This document shows, piece by piece, positions 17,392 through 25,894 of a DNA stretch of 64,000 nt. The translations under genes were made by a program, and so were the position numbers. Source of the stretch: Pseudomonas multiresinivorans (GTDB lineage: Bacteria; Pseudomonadota; Gammaproteobacteria; Pseudomonadales; Pseudomonadaceae). The notes beneath the pieces were generated by a model that did not search any database, had not been told where the DNA came from, and saw only the letters and a program-made list of their open reading frames with translations. How positions within the stretch are numbered: position 1 is the first letter of the stretch; each line of letters starts with the position of its first letter. The stretch lies in the NCBI RefSeq assembly GCF_012971725.1, contig NZ_CP048833.1, forward strand, positions 1,302,001-1,366,000, written 5' to 3'.

Positions 17392-18822
17392 ATGGGTTGG
17401 GGGTTGCGCCTTCGGGCGTTGTTTATCGGGGTGTCCGTTCTGCTGGCATTCGTTGCCGGCGAGGTTTCTGCCGCCACGCAAATCAAGAGCGTGCGCATCT
17501 GGCGCGCGCCGGACAACACACGCCTGGTGTTCGATCTGTCCGGCCCCGTGCAGCACAGTCTGTTCACCCTGAGTGCGCCCAACCGCATCGTCGTCGACAT
17601 CAACGGCGCACAGATGTCCGCCGCCCTCGACAAGCTCAAGCTGAACAACACGCCGATCACCGCGATGCGCTCTGCCCAGCGCTCGCCCACCGACCTGCGC
17701 CTGGTGCTGGACCTGAAAAATCAGGTCACGCCCAAGAGCTTCGTGCTGCCGCCGAACCAGCAGTACGGCAACCGCTTGGTCGTCGACCTCTATGACCAGG
17801 GCGCCGATATCGCCCCGGACGTGCCCGCGACGCCGACGCCCAGCGTGCCCGCCACGCCGGTCAGCCCCGCCCAGTCGGTGGCCAAGATTCCCGCGCCCAG
17901 CAGCGGCGGCAAGCGCGACGTGGTGATCGCCATCGACGCCGGTCACGGCGGTGAAGATCCTGGTGCCCTCGGCCCGAATGGTCTGCACGAGAAGAACATC
18001 ACCCTGTCGATCGCCCGCGAACTGCAGCGGCAGATCAACCAGATGAAAGGCTTCCGCGCGGAACTGACGCGCACCGGCGACTACTTCATCCCGCTGCGCA
18101 ACCGCACCGTGATCGCCCGCAAGAAGGGCGCGGACCTGTTTGTTTCGATCCACGCCGACGCCGCGCCCAGCCGCAGCGCCTTCGGTGCCTCGGTGTTCGC
18201 CCTGTCCGACCGCGGCGCCACCTCCGAGACCGCGCGCTGGCTGGCCGACACGGAAAACCGCTCCGACCTCATCGGCGGTGACGGTGGCGTGAACCTCGAC
18301 GACAAGGACAAGATGCTCGCTGGCGTGCTGCTCGACCTGTCGATGACCGCCACCATGTCTTCCAGCCTGGACGTCGGCCACAAGGTGCTGACCAGCGTCG
18401 GCCGCGTCACCCCGCTGCACAAGCGCCGCGTGGAACAGGCCGGCTTCATGGTGCTGAAGTCCCCGGACATTCCGTCGATCCTGGTGGAAACCGGGTTCAT
18501 CTCCAACCCGAACGAATCGGCCAAGCTGGCCAGCGGCTCGCACCAGCAGGCCCTGGCGCGCTCCATCGCTGCCGGTGTGCGTCAGTACTTCGTGCAGACC
18601 CCGCCGCCGGGCACCTATATCGCTTCGTTGCGCGACGGTGGCCAGTTGGCTTCCGGTCCGCGTGAGTACGTCGTGCGCAGCGGCGACAGCCTGGCGATGG
18701 TTGCCAGCCGCTTCGATGTCAGCACGTCCTCGATCCGCAGCGCCAACTCGCTCAAGAGCGACGAGCTGAAGATTGGCCAGGTGCTGAAGATTCCGGGCAC
18801 CTCTCTGGCGTCGCAGCAATGA
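17392..18822 (+). CDS. amiB: N-acetylmuramoyl-L-alanine amidase AmiB with LysM domain
   Basis: A periplasmic amidase that cleaves septal peptidoglycan during daughter-cell separation. The 476-residue precursor has a signal peptide (about 1-28, ending GEVSAA), an AMIN domain (about 30-130), a Pro/Thr linker (about 140-170), an Amidase_3 domain (about 180-400; IDAGHGGEDPGALG, VSIHADA and a late VETGFISNP with the catalytic glutamate) and a C-terminal LysM (about 425-470; VVRSGDSLAMVASRF). The ATG at 17392 gives the signal peptide; an upstream frame would add a non-homologous 47 residues inside tsaE. It overlaps mutL by 4 bases. Confidence 0.96.
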   Translation: MGWGLRLRALFIGVSVLLAFVAGEVSAATQIKSVRIWRAPDNTRLVFDLSGPVQHSLFTLSAPNRIVVDINGAQMSAALDKLKLNNTPITAMRSAQRSPTDLRLVLDLKNQVTPKSFVLPPNQQYGNRLVVDLYDQGADIAPDVPATPTPSVPATPVSPAQSVAKIPAPSSGGKRDVVIAIDAGHGGEDPGALGPNGLHEKNITLSIARELQRQINQMKGFRAELTRTGDYFIPLRNRTVIARKKGADLFVSIHADAAPSRSAFGASVFALSDRGATSETARWLADTENRSDLIGGDGGVNLDDKDKMLAGVLLDLSMTATMSSSLDVGHKVLTSVGRVTPLHKRRVEQAGFMVLKSPDIPSILVETGFISNPNESAKLASGSHQQALARSIAAGVRQYFVQTPPPGTYIASLRDGGQLASGPREYVVRSGDSLAMVASRFDVSTSSIRSANSLKSDELKIGQVLKIPGTSLASQQ

Positions 18823-20720
18823 GTGACGTTCGCCGAATCCAGCTGCTGACTCCGCGGCTGGCGAACCAGATCGCTGCCGGCGAAGTGGTCGAACGACCGG
18901 CCTCGGTCATCAAGGAACTGTTGGAAAACTGCCTGGACGCCGGTGCCAAGCGCATCGACGTCGAAGTCGAGCAGGGCGGCGTCAAGCTGCTGCGTGTGCG
19001 CGACGATGGCAGCGGCATTCCCGCCGACGACCTGCCGCTGGCACTGGCGCGCCACGCCACCAGCAAGATCCGCGAGCTGGAAGACCTGGAGCGGGTAATG
19101 AGCCTGGGCTTCCGCGGCGAAGCGCTGGCCTCGATCAGCTCTGTCTCGCGCCTGACTCTGACGTCCCGCACCGCCGATGCCGAGCAGGCCTGGCAGGTGG
19201 AGGTCGAAGGCCGCGACATGGAGTCTACCGTGAAGCCGGCGGCCCACCCGGTGGGCACCAGCATCGAAGTGCGCGACCTGTTCTTCAACACCCCGGCGCG
19301 ACGCAAGTTCCTGCGCGCCGAGAAGACTGAATTCGATCACCTGCAGGAAGTCATCAAGCGTCTGGCGCTGGCGCGATTCGACGTGGCATTCCACCTGCGC
19401 CACAACGGCAAGACCATCCTCTCGCTGCATGAAGCGAAGGACGAAGCCTCCCGCGCCCGCCGCGTCGGCGCCGTGTGCAGCGCTGGTTTCCTTGAGCAGG
19501 CCCTGCCCATCGAAGTGGAGCGCAACGGCCTGCACCTATGGGGCTGGGTCGGTCTGCCGACCTTCTCGCGCAGCCAGCCGGACCTGCAGTACTTCTACGT
19601 GAACGGCCGCATGGTGCGCGACAAGCTGGTCGCCCACGCTGTGCGCCAGGCCTATCGCGATGTGCTGTACAACGGCCGGCATCCGACCTTCGTGCTGTTC
19701 TTCGAGGTCGATCCCGCGGTGGTGGACGTCAACGTCCACCCGACCAAGCACGAAGTGCGCTTCCGCGACAGCCGCATGGTCCATGACTTCCTCTACGGCA
19801 CCCTGCACAGGGCGCTGGCGGAAGTGCGCCCGGACGACCAGTTGGCTCCGCCAGGCGCCACCACCCTGACTGCGCCACGTCCCACGGGTGCGGAAGCCGG
19901 CGAGTTCGGCCCGCAAGGCGAGATGCGCCTGTCCGAGACAGTGCTGGAGGCTCCGGCCGCCGCGCGTGCCTGGCAGCCGAGCCCGTCTTCCGGCGGATCC
20001 GGTGGCGGTGGCTACAGCTACCAGCCGACGCGCCCGGAAATGCCGCCGATCCAGGAGGCCCAGGGCGCCTACAAGGCTTACTTTGCGCCGCTGCCTGACC
20101 AGGTGCCGCAAGCGCTGCCGGAAAGCAGCCAGGATGTGCCGCCGCTGGGCTATGCCCTGGCACAGCTCAAGGGCATCTATATCCTCTCGGAGAATGCCCA
20201 CGGCCTGGTGCTGGTGGATATGCACGCCGCCCACGAACGCATCATGTACGAGCGCCTGAAGACCGCCATGGCCAGTGAAGGCCTGCGTGGTCAGCCGCTG
20301 CTGGTGCCGGAGTCCATCGCCGTCAGCGAACGCGAGGCGGACTGCGCCGAAGAGCATGGCAGCTGGTTCTCCAAACTGGGCTTCGAATTGCAGCGGCTCG
20401 GCCCGGAAACCCTGGCGATCCGCCAGATTCCCGCGCTGCTCAAGCAGGCCGAGGCGACGCAGTTGGTGCGCGACGTACTTGCCGACCTGCTGGAGTACGG
20501 CACCAGCGACCGTATCCAGGCACACCTCAACGAGCTGCTTGGCACCATGGCCTGCCACGGCGCCGTGCGCGCCAATCGCCGCCTGACGCTGCCGGAGATG
20601 AACGGCCTGCTGCGCGACATGGAAGTGACCGAGCGCAGCGGCCAGTGCAACCACGGTCGGCCGACCTGGACACAACTGGGGCTCGACGAGCTGGATAAGC
20701 TGTTCCTGCGCGGACGTTGA
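18819..20720 (+). CDS. mutL: DNA mismatch repair endonuclease MutL
   Basis: Couples MutS recognition to strand incision. The 633-residue protein has the GHKL ATPase domain (ENCLDAG, RDDGSGIP, GFRGEALASI) and a variable linker (about 340-440, Pro/Gly-rich). The C-terminal domain carries DMHAAHERIMYE, an endonuclease motif of the DxHAx2Ex4E type, plus ACHGAVRANR and GQCNHGRPTW. Such MutL proteins nick DNA themselves, consistent with the general absence of MutH in pseudomonads. The start overlaps the amiB stop as ATGA. Confidence 0.97.
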   Translation: MSDVRRIQLLTPRLANQIAAGEVVERPASVIKELLENCLDAGAKRIDVEVEQGGVKLLRVRDDGSGIPADDLPLALARHATSKIRELEDLERVMSLGFRGEALASISSVSRLTLTSRTADAEQAWQVEVEGRDMESTVKPAAHPVGTSIEVRDLFFNTPARRKFLRAEKTEFDHLQEVIKRLALARFDVAFHLRHNGKTILSLHEAKDEASRARRVGAVCSAGFLEQALPIEVERNGLHLWGWVGLPTFSRSQPDLQYFYVNGRMVRDKLVAHAVRQAYRDVLYNGRHPTFVLFFEVDPAVVDVNVHPTKHEVRFRDSRMVHDFLYGTLHRALAEVRPDDQLAPPGATTLTAPRPTGAEAGEFGPQGEMRLSETVLEAPAAARAWQPSPSSGGSGGGGYSYQPTRPEMPPIQEAQGAYKAYFAPLPDQVPQALPESSQDVPPLGYALAQLKGIYILSENAHGLVLVDMHAAHERIMYERLKTAMASEGLRGQPLLVPESIAVSEREADCAEEHGSWFSKLGFELQRLGPETLAIRQIPALLKQAEATQLVRDVLADLLEYGTSDRIQAHLNELLGTMACHGAVRANRRLTLPEMNGLLRDMEVTERSGQCNHGRPTWTQLGLDELDKLFLRGR

Positions 20721-20798
20721 TTTCCGTAAGGTTGCGTTCAGGAAAGTGCAGTAAACTGCGCGCCAATCGATTCAGCAGTGCGCAATAACGAGCTCCCG

Positions 20799-21761
20799 AT
20801 GTCCTTGCCTCCCGCCATTTTCCTCATGGGCCCCACCGCTGCCGGCAAGACCGACCTGGCGCTGGAACTGGCGCGTCTGCTGCCGGTGGAGCTGGTCAGC
20901 GTGGATTCTGCGCTGATCTACCGTGGCATGGACATTGGCACCGCCAAGCCTTCTCGTGACGTGTTGGCCGAGTTCCCGCATCGCCTGATCGACATCCGTG
21001 ACCCCAGCGAGGCCTATTCGGCTGCGGAGTTCCGCACTGACGCCCTGGCAGCGATGGCCGAAATCACCGCGGCCGGAAAGATCCCGCTGCTGGTCGGCGG
21101 CACCATGTTGTATTTCAAGGCGTTGCTGGAAGGCCTGGCCGATATGCCCAGTGCCGACCCCGTCGTCCGTGCCGAGCTGGAAGCCTGGGCCGCCGCCGAA
21201 GGCTGGGGCGCCCTGCACGCGGAGCTTGCTCGCGTCGACCCGGAGTCGGCCGCGCGCATCCACCCCAACGACCCCCAGCGACTCGTCCGTGCCCTCGAAG
21301 TCTTTCGCGTCAGCGGTATGTCAATGACTGCACACCGCCTGCGCCAGGCGAGTGAAAATGCGGGTCTTGGCGCGCAAGGCGGTGGACAATTACCGTATAC
21401 TGTGGCTCACCTGGCGATCGCGCCTCTGCAGCGCCAGGTGTTGCACGAGCGTATCGCGCAACGTTTTGACCAGATGCTGGAACAGGGCTTCATCGCCGAG
21501 GTCGAACGCCTTCGCGCAAGGAGTGACTTGCACGTGGGGCTACCGTCCATAAGAGCGGTGGGTTACCGACAGGTATGGGATTACCTCGAGGGCAAACTGT
21601 CCTACGCTGAGATGGTGGAGCGCGGCGTCATCGCCACGCGGCAGCTGGCCAAGCGCCAGTTCACCTGGCTCCGCAGCTGGAGCGATCTACACTGGTTGGA
21701 CAGTCAGGCAAGCGACAATTTGCCGCGTGCCTTGAAATGCTTTGAGGCGGTCTCCATATAG
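20799..21761 (+). CDS. miaA: tRNA dimethylallyltransferase MiaA
   Basis: Adds the isopentenyl group to A37 of UNN-decoding tRNAs. The 320-residue protein has the P-loop GPTAAGKT (about 10-17), DSALIYRGMDIGTAKPS and the C-terminal RAVGYRQVW and TRQLAKRQFTWLR. The ATG at 20799 gives MSLPPAIFLMGP as in relatives; a GTG at 20778 would add seven residues and cannot be excluded. As in most gammaproteobacteria it directly precedes hfq. Confidence 0.96.
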   Translation: MSLPPAIFLMGPTAAGKTDLALELARLLPVELVSVDSALIYRGMDIGTAKPSRDVLAEFPHRLIDIRDPSEAYSAAEFRTDALAAMAEITAAGKIPLLVGGTMLYFKALLEGLADMPSADPVVRAELEAWAAAEGWGALHAELARVDPESAARIHPNDPQRLVRALEVFRVSGMSMTAHRLRQASENAGLGAQGGGQLPYTVAHLAIAPLQRQVLHERIAQRFDQMLEQGFIAEVERLRARSDLHVGLPSIRAVGYRQVWDYLEGKLSYAEMVERGVIATRQLAKRQFTWLRSWSDLHWLDSQASDNLPRALKCFEAVSI

Positions 21762-21867
21762 GTTCGAGACCTTAATTCCGGCCGTCTATCCTTGGGGTTC
21801 AGGACGGCGTTAAGCCAAATTCGACTACTACTAAATCAGTTATTTACCCTTACAAGGAGTGCGGCAT

Positions 21868-22116
21868 ATGTCAAAAGGGCATTCGCTACAAGACCCTTAC
21901 CTCAATACCCTGCGCAAAGAACGCGTTCCGGTTTCCATCTACCTGGTCAACGGCATCAAGCTGCAGGGTCAGATCGAATCCTTCGACCAGTTCGTCATCC
22001 TGCTGAAGAACACTGTCAGCCAGATGGTCTACAAACACGCCATTTCCACCGTGGTCCCCAGTCGCCCTGTGCGCCTGCCCACAGCGGACCAACCGGCCGA
22101 GCCGGGCAACGTTTGA
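21868..22116 (+). CDS. hfq: RNA chaperone Hfq
   Basis: A hexameric Sm-like RNA chaperone for sRNA pairing and, in Pseudomonas, catabolite repression with Crc. The 82-residue protein has Sm1 (VSIYLVNGIKLQGQIESFDQ) and Sm2 with the YKHAISTVVP segment, and a short C-terminal tail typical of Pseudomonas. An AAGGAG site precedes the ATG. The 106-bp gap after miaA is AT-richer than its surroundings and probably holds a promoter. hflX follows after 12 bp. Confidence 0.98.
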   Translation: MSKGHSLQDPYLNTLRKERVPVSIYLVNGIKLQGQIESFDQFVILLKNTVSQMVYKHAISTVVPSRPVRLPTADQPAEPGNV

Positions 22117-22128
22117 CGGGAGTCCGCC

Positions 22129-23430
22129 TTGTTCTTTGAGCGCCCGGGTGGTGGGGAACGGGCCATTCTGGTCCATCTGGAAGGTCAGGACCCCGAGGCG
22201 CGTGAAGACCCGCAGGAATTTCAGGAGCTGGCCCGTTCGGCAGGCGCGGAATCGGTTGCTTTCGTCAGCATTTCGCGCCATCAGCCCTCAGCCAAGTACC
22301 TGATCGGCAGCGGCAAGGTCGAAGAGTTGCACGACCTCGTCCACGCCGAGAAGGTCGAGCTGATCATCTTCAATCACACCCTTACGCCGAGCCAGGAGCG
22401 CAACCTCGAGCGAGCGCTCGAATGTCGCGTGCTCGACCGTACGGGGCTGATCCTCGACATCTTCGCCCAGCGCGCTCGTACCCACGAGGGCAAGCTGCAG
22501 GTGGAGCTCGCCCAGCTCGAGCACATGAGCACTCGCCTGGTCCGTGGCTGGACTCACCTTGAGCGCCAGAAGGGCGGTATCGGTCTGCGTGGTCCGGGTG
22601 AAACCCAGCTGGAAACCGACCGTCGCCTGCTGCGTGGACGGATCCGCCAGATCAAGTCTCGTCTCGAAAAGGTCCGCAGCCAGCGCGAGCAGGCTCGTCG
22701 TGGCCGTCGCCGCGCGGAGATTCCGGCGGTGTCCCTGGTGGGCTACACCAACGCCGGCAAATCCACACTGTTCAACGCGTTGACCACTTCCGAGGTCTAT
22801 GCCGCCGACCAGTTGTTCGCCACGCTCGATCCGACCCTGCGCCGTCTGGAGCTCAATGACGTCGGGCCGATCGTGCTCGCCGACACCGTGGGCTTCATTC
22901 GTCACCTGCCGCACAAGCTGGTAGAGGCGTTTCGAGCTACCTTGGAAGAGTCCAGCAACTCCGATCTGCTGCTGCATGTGATCGACTCCCACGAGCCGGA
23001 TCGCGATGCGCAGATCGAACAGGTGCTGGCGGTGCTGAAAGAGATCGGTGCGAACGAGTTGCCGATGCTCGAGGTGTACAACAAGATTGACCTGCTGCCG
23101 GACTTGCAGCCGATGATCCAGCGCGACGAGCTGGGCAAGCCGGTCCGTGTCTGGCTGTCTGCTCGGGAATCGCGCGGGCTGGAGTTGCTGGAGCAGGCGG
23201 TCGCCGAGTTGCTGGGGGAGGACATGTTCGTTGGAACGCTCTGCCTGCCACAGCGCCTGGGACGACTCCGGGCTCAGTTCTTCGAGCTGGGTGCTGTACA
23301 GTCGGAGAATCACGACGAACAAGGACGCGCCGTTTTGCAGGTTCGCCTGCCGCGTGTCGAGTTGAACCGCATGGTGAGCCGCGAAGGCTGGCAGCCGTCG
23401 GAGTTCATTGCGCAACACACTTTGCAATAA
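22129..23430 (+). CDS. hflX: Ribosome-associated GTPase HflX
   Basis: A GTPase that splits stalled 70S ribosomes under stress. The 433-residue protein has an N-terminal HflX domain (about 1-195; GGIGLRGPGETQLETDRR), the G domain with GYTNAGKST (about 204-212), DTVGFIRHLP and NKID, and a C-terminal beta domain. The start is a TTG (M-F-F-E-R), preceded by a GGGAG site; no ATG lies nearby in frame. It is co-transcribed with hfq. Confidence 0.96.
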   Translation: MFFERPGGGERAILVHLEGQDPEAREDPQEFQELARSAGAESVAFVSISRHQPSAKYLIGSGKVEELHDLVHAEKVELIIFNHTLTPSQERNLERALECRVLDRTGLILDIFAQRARTHEGKLQVELAQLEHMSTRLVRGWTHLERQKGGIGLRGPGETQLETDRRLLRGRIRQIKSRLEKVRSQREQARRGRRRAEIPAVSLVGYTNAGKSTLFNALTTSEVYAADQLFATLDPTLRRLELNDVGPIVLADTVGFIRHLPHKLVEAFRATLEESSNSDLLLHVIDSHEPDRDAQIEQVLAVLKEIGANELPMLEVYNKIDLLPDLQPMIQRDELGKPVRVWLSARESRGLELLEQAVAELLGEDMFVGTLCLPQRLGRLRAQFFELGAVQSENHDEQGRAVLQVRLPRVELNRMVSREGWQPSEFIAQHTLQ

Positions 23431-23483
23431 AGCCCGGCACACTGCTTTTGGCAGCGCAAGGGGCATTCGGTAGCATAGGTGGG

Positions 23484-23502
23484 CGCGCCGTAGGCGCGTT
23501 TT
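23484..23502 (+). terminator. Weak stem-loop with T-run between hflX and hflK
   Basis: A CGCGCC-GTA-GGCGCG hairpin followed by TTTT lies 24 bases before the hflK ATG. It could attenuate read-through from hfq-hflX into hflKC. Confidence 0.45.
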
Positions 23503-23525
23503 CGCGTTATCAGATGGAGAGCGCT

Positions 23526-24698
23526 ATGGCTTGGAATGAGCCGGGTGACAACTCGAACAAGAACGACCAGGACCCCTGGGGTGGACGCCGTGGTGGTGGT
23601 CGCCAGGGTCCTCCTGATCTGGATGAGGCCTTCCGCAAGCTGCAAGACAGCCTGAACGGAATTTTTGGCAAACCCAAGCGCGGCAGTGGTTCGGGCGGTG
23701 GCGGCGGTGGTCGGGGCGGTAGCCTCGGTCTGTTCGGTATCGGCCTGGCAATCCTCGCCGTGCTGTGGCTGTACAACGCCATTTACGTGGTGGACGAACA
23801 GGAGCAGGCGGTGATCCTGCGCTTCGGTGAATACCACGAGACCGTGGGCCCCGGCCTGAACATCTACTTCCCACCGATCGACAAGAAGTTCCAGGAGAAC
23901 GTCACCCGCGAGCGTGCCTACAGCAAGCAGGGTCAGATGCTCACCGAGGACGAGAACATCGTCGAGGTTCCGCTGACCGTGCAGTACAAGGTCAGCAACC
24001 TGAAGGACTTCGTGCTCAACGTCGACCAGCCGGAAGTGAGCCTGCAGCACGCCACCGAAAGTGCTCTGCGCCATGTGGCCGGCTCCACCACCATGGACAA
24101 GATCCTCACCGAGGGCCGTGAACAGATGGCCACCGAGGTGCGTGATCGCCTGCAGCGTTTCCTCGATACCTACAAGACCGGTATCACGGTGACTCAGGTG
24201 AACATCCAGAGCGCCGCCGCGCCTCGTGAAGTACAGGAAGCGTTCGACGACGTGATCCGTGCCCGCGAGGACGAGCAGCGTGAGAAGAACCAGGCCGAAG
24301 CCTACGCCAACGGCGTGGTGCCCGAAGCCCGTGGCCAGGCCCAGCGCATCATCGAGGAAGCCAACGGTTACCGCGATGAAGTGGTGTCCCGCGCCCAGGG
24401 TGAGGCAGACCGCTTCACCAAGTTGGCCGGCGAATACCACAAGGCGCCGGACGTCACCCGTCAGCGTCTGTATCTGGACACCATGCAGGACGTCCTGAGC
24501 CAGAGCAGCAAGGTGCTGGTCACCGGGAAGCAAGGGCAGAACAACCTGATCTACCTGCCGCTGGACAAGATGATGGACGGCCGTGGTTCGGCAGCTCCGA
24601 GCGCCGCGCCCAGCGCGAGCAGCAGCACGCCGGATATCGGTTCGCGGGTCGCCAGCGACCTGCAGCAGCGTGACACGCGCACCCGGGAGAGCCGCTGA
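23526..24698 (+). CDS. hflK: FtsH protease modulator HflK
   Basis: An inner-membrane SPFH protein that forms the periplasmic HflKC cage around FtsH. The 390-residue protein has a Gly/Arg-rich cytoplasmic N-terminus (1-66) and one transmembrane helix (about 68-89, LFGIGLAILAVLWLYNAIYV). The SPFH domain starts at VDEQEQAVILRFGEY. A long helical region with EAQRIIEEAN-type repeats and a Ser/Ala tail follow. The ATG at 23526 has a GGAGA site; the next gene hflC overlaps by one base. Confidence 0.96.
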   Translation: MAWNEPGDNSNKNDQDPWGGRRGGGRQGPPDLDEAFRKLQDSLNGIFGKPKRGSGSGGGGGGRGGSLGLFGIGLAILAVLWLYNAIYVVDEQEQAVILRFGEYHETVGPGLNIYFPPIDKKFQENVTRERAYSKQGQMLTEDENIVEVPLTVQYKVSNLKDFVLNVDQPEVSLQHATESALRHVAGSTTMDKILTEGREQMATEVRDRLQRFLDTYKTGITVTQVNIQSAAAPREVQEAFDDVIRAREDEQREKNQAEAYANGVVPEARGQAQRIIEEANGYRDEVVSRAQGEADRFTKLAGEYHKAPDVTRQRLYLDTMQDVLSQSSKVLVTGKQGQNNLIYLPLDKMMDGRGSAAPSAAPSASSSTPDIGSRVASDLQQRDTRTRESR

Positions 24699-25567
24699 TG
24701 AGTAACAAGTCCCTGATTGCCCTCATCGCGGGTGTGGTGGTTGCTGTTGCCGTCTGGAGCAGCGTCTACGTGGTGCAACAGACCGAGCGCGCCGTCATGC
24801 TGCGCTTCGGTCGCGTGGTCGAGCCGGACGTGAAGCCCGGCCTGCACTTCAAGATTCCGTACGTCAACACGGTGCGCAAGTTCGACGGCCGCCTGCTGAC
24901 CCTGGACTCGCCGACCCAGCGCTTCCTGACGCTGGAGAAGAAAGCGGTGATGGTCGACGCCTACGCCAAGTGGCGCGTCTCCGATGCCGAGCGCTTCTAC
25001 ACCGCGACTTCCGGCATGAAGCAGATCGCCGACGAGCGTCTGTCCCGCCGTCTGGAAGCCGGCCTGCGTGACCAGTTCGGCAAGCGCACCCTGCACGAAG
25101 TAGTGTCGGGTGAGCGTGATGCGCTGATGGGCGATATCACCGCTTCGCTGAACCGCATGGCACAGAAGGAGCTGGGTATCGAAGTGGTCGACGTTCGCGT
25201 CAAGGCCATCGACCTGCCCAAGGAAGTGAACCGTAGCGTGTTCGAGCGCATGAGCACCGAGCGTGAGCGGGAAGCCCGCGAGCACCGCGCCAAGGGTCGC
25301 GAACTGGCTGAAGGTATCCGCGCAGATGCCGACCGTCAGCGTCGTGTGCTGCTGGCCGAGGCCTATCGCGAATCGGAAGAAACCCGTGGTGACGGTGATG
25401 CCAAGGCGTCGGCGATCTACGCCAAGGCCTACTCTGCCGATCCGGAGTTCTATGCCTTCACTCGCAGCCTCAAGGCTTACCGCGAGAGCTTTGCCGACAA
25501 GAAGGACGTGCTGGTGCTCGATCCGAGCAACGAGTTCTTCCGCTATCTGGAAAAAGCTAAACCGTAA
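24698..25567 (+). CDS. hflC: FtsH protease modulator HflC
   Basis: Partner of HflK. The 289-residue protein has an N-terminal signal-anchor helix (about 5-25, LIALIAGVVVAVAVWSSVYVV) and an SPFH domain starting QQTERAVMLRFG. A C-terminal helical tail ends near DPSNEFFRYLEKAKP. The start codon overlaps the last base of hflK, so translation is coupled. Confidence 0.97.
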   Translation: MSNKSLIALIAGVVVAVAVWSSVYVVQQTERAVMLRFGRVVEPDVKPGLHFKIPYVNTVRKFDGRLLTLDSPTQRFLTLEKKAVMVDAYAKWRVSDAERFYTATSGMKQIADERLSRRLEAGLRDQFGKRTLHEVVSGERDALMGDITASLNRMAQKELGIEVVDVRVKAIDLPKEVNRSVFERMSTEREREAREHRAKGRELAEGIRADADRQRRVLLAEAYRESEETRGDGDAKASAIYAKAYSADPEFYAFTRSLKAYRESFADKKDVLVLDPSNEFFRYLEKAKP

Positions 25568-25574
25568 GTCAAAG

Positions 25575-25604
25575 TCTCCGGCGGGCGGCAGCGCCCGTCG
25601 GAGA
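25575..25604 (+). terminator. Strong GC-rich hairpin after hflC
   Basis: Arms of 12 bases (TCTCCGGCGGGC / GCCCGTCGGAGA, one G-T pair) surround a 6-base loop, 7 bases after the hflC stop. There is no T-run. It may stabilise the hflKC mRNA or work with the second hairpin 20 bases further on. Confidence 0.55.
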
Positions 25605-25623
25605 AATCGTGTTATCATGGGGC

Positions 25624-25647
25624 AGCCGGGAAATCCCGGCTTTTTTG
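25624..25647 (+). terminator. Rho-independent terminator of the hfl operon
   Basis: An AGCCGGG / CCCGGCT stem with an AAAT loop is followed by a T6 run, 57 bases after hflC and 28 bases before the DUF2065 start. Confidence 0.85.
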
Positions 25648-25674
25648 CGTCCGCGAGAATGATGTACGAGAGCC

Positions 25675-25860
25675 ATGTGGCAGGAATGGGGCAAGGCGTT
25701 CTGTCTGTTGCTGGTGCTGGAAGGCATCCTTCCATTCCTGACTCCGCGTGGTTGGCGCGACGCCGTGAGCGGGCTCGGTCGCATTGGCGACCGCAGTCTG
25801 AGACTCATCGGGCTGGGCAGCATGCTGCTCGGCACCGTCCTTCTTTACTGCATTCATTGA
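25675..25860 (+). CDS. DUF2065 small inner-membrane protein
   Basis: A 61-residue protein with two hydrophobic segments (about 8-24 and 42-60) and a basic connecting loop (RGWRDAVSGLGRIGDRSLR), matching the DUF2065/YjeT family. This family lies between hflC and purA or hisZ in many gammaproteobacteria. Function unknown. It sits behind the hfl terminator and 34 bp ahead of hisZ, so it probably belongs transcriptionally with hisZ-purA. Confidence 0.88.
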   Translation: MWQEWGKAFCLLLVLEGILPFLTPRGWRDAVSGLGRIGDRSLRLIGLGSMLLGTVLLYCIH

Positions 25861-25894
25861 AGTGCCGCCCGGCCTAAAAAAGGAGAGAGGCGAC

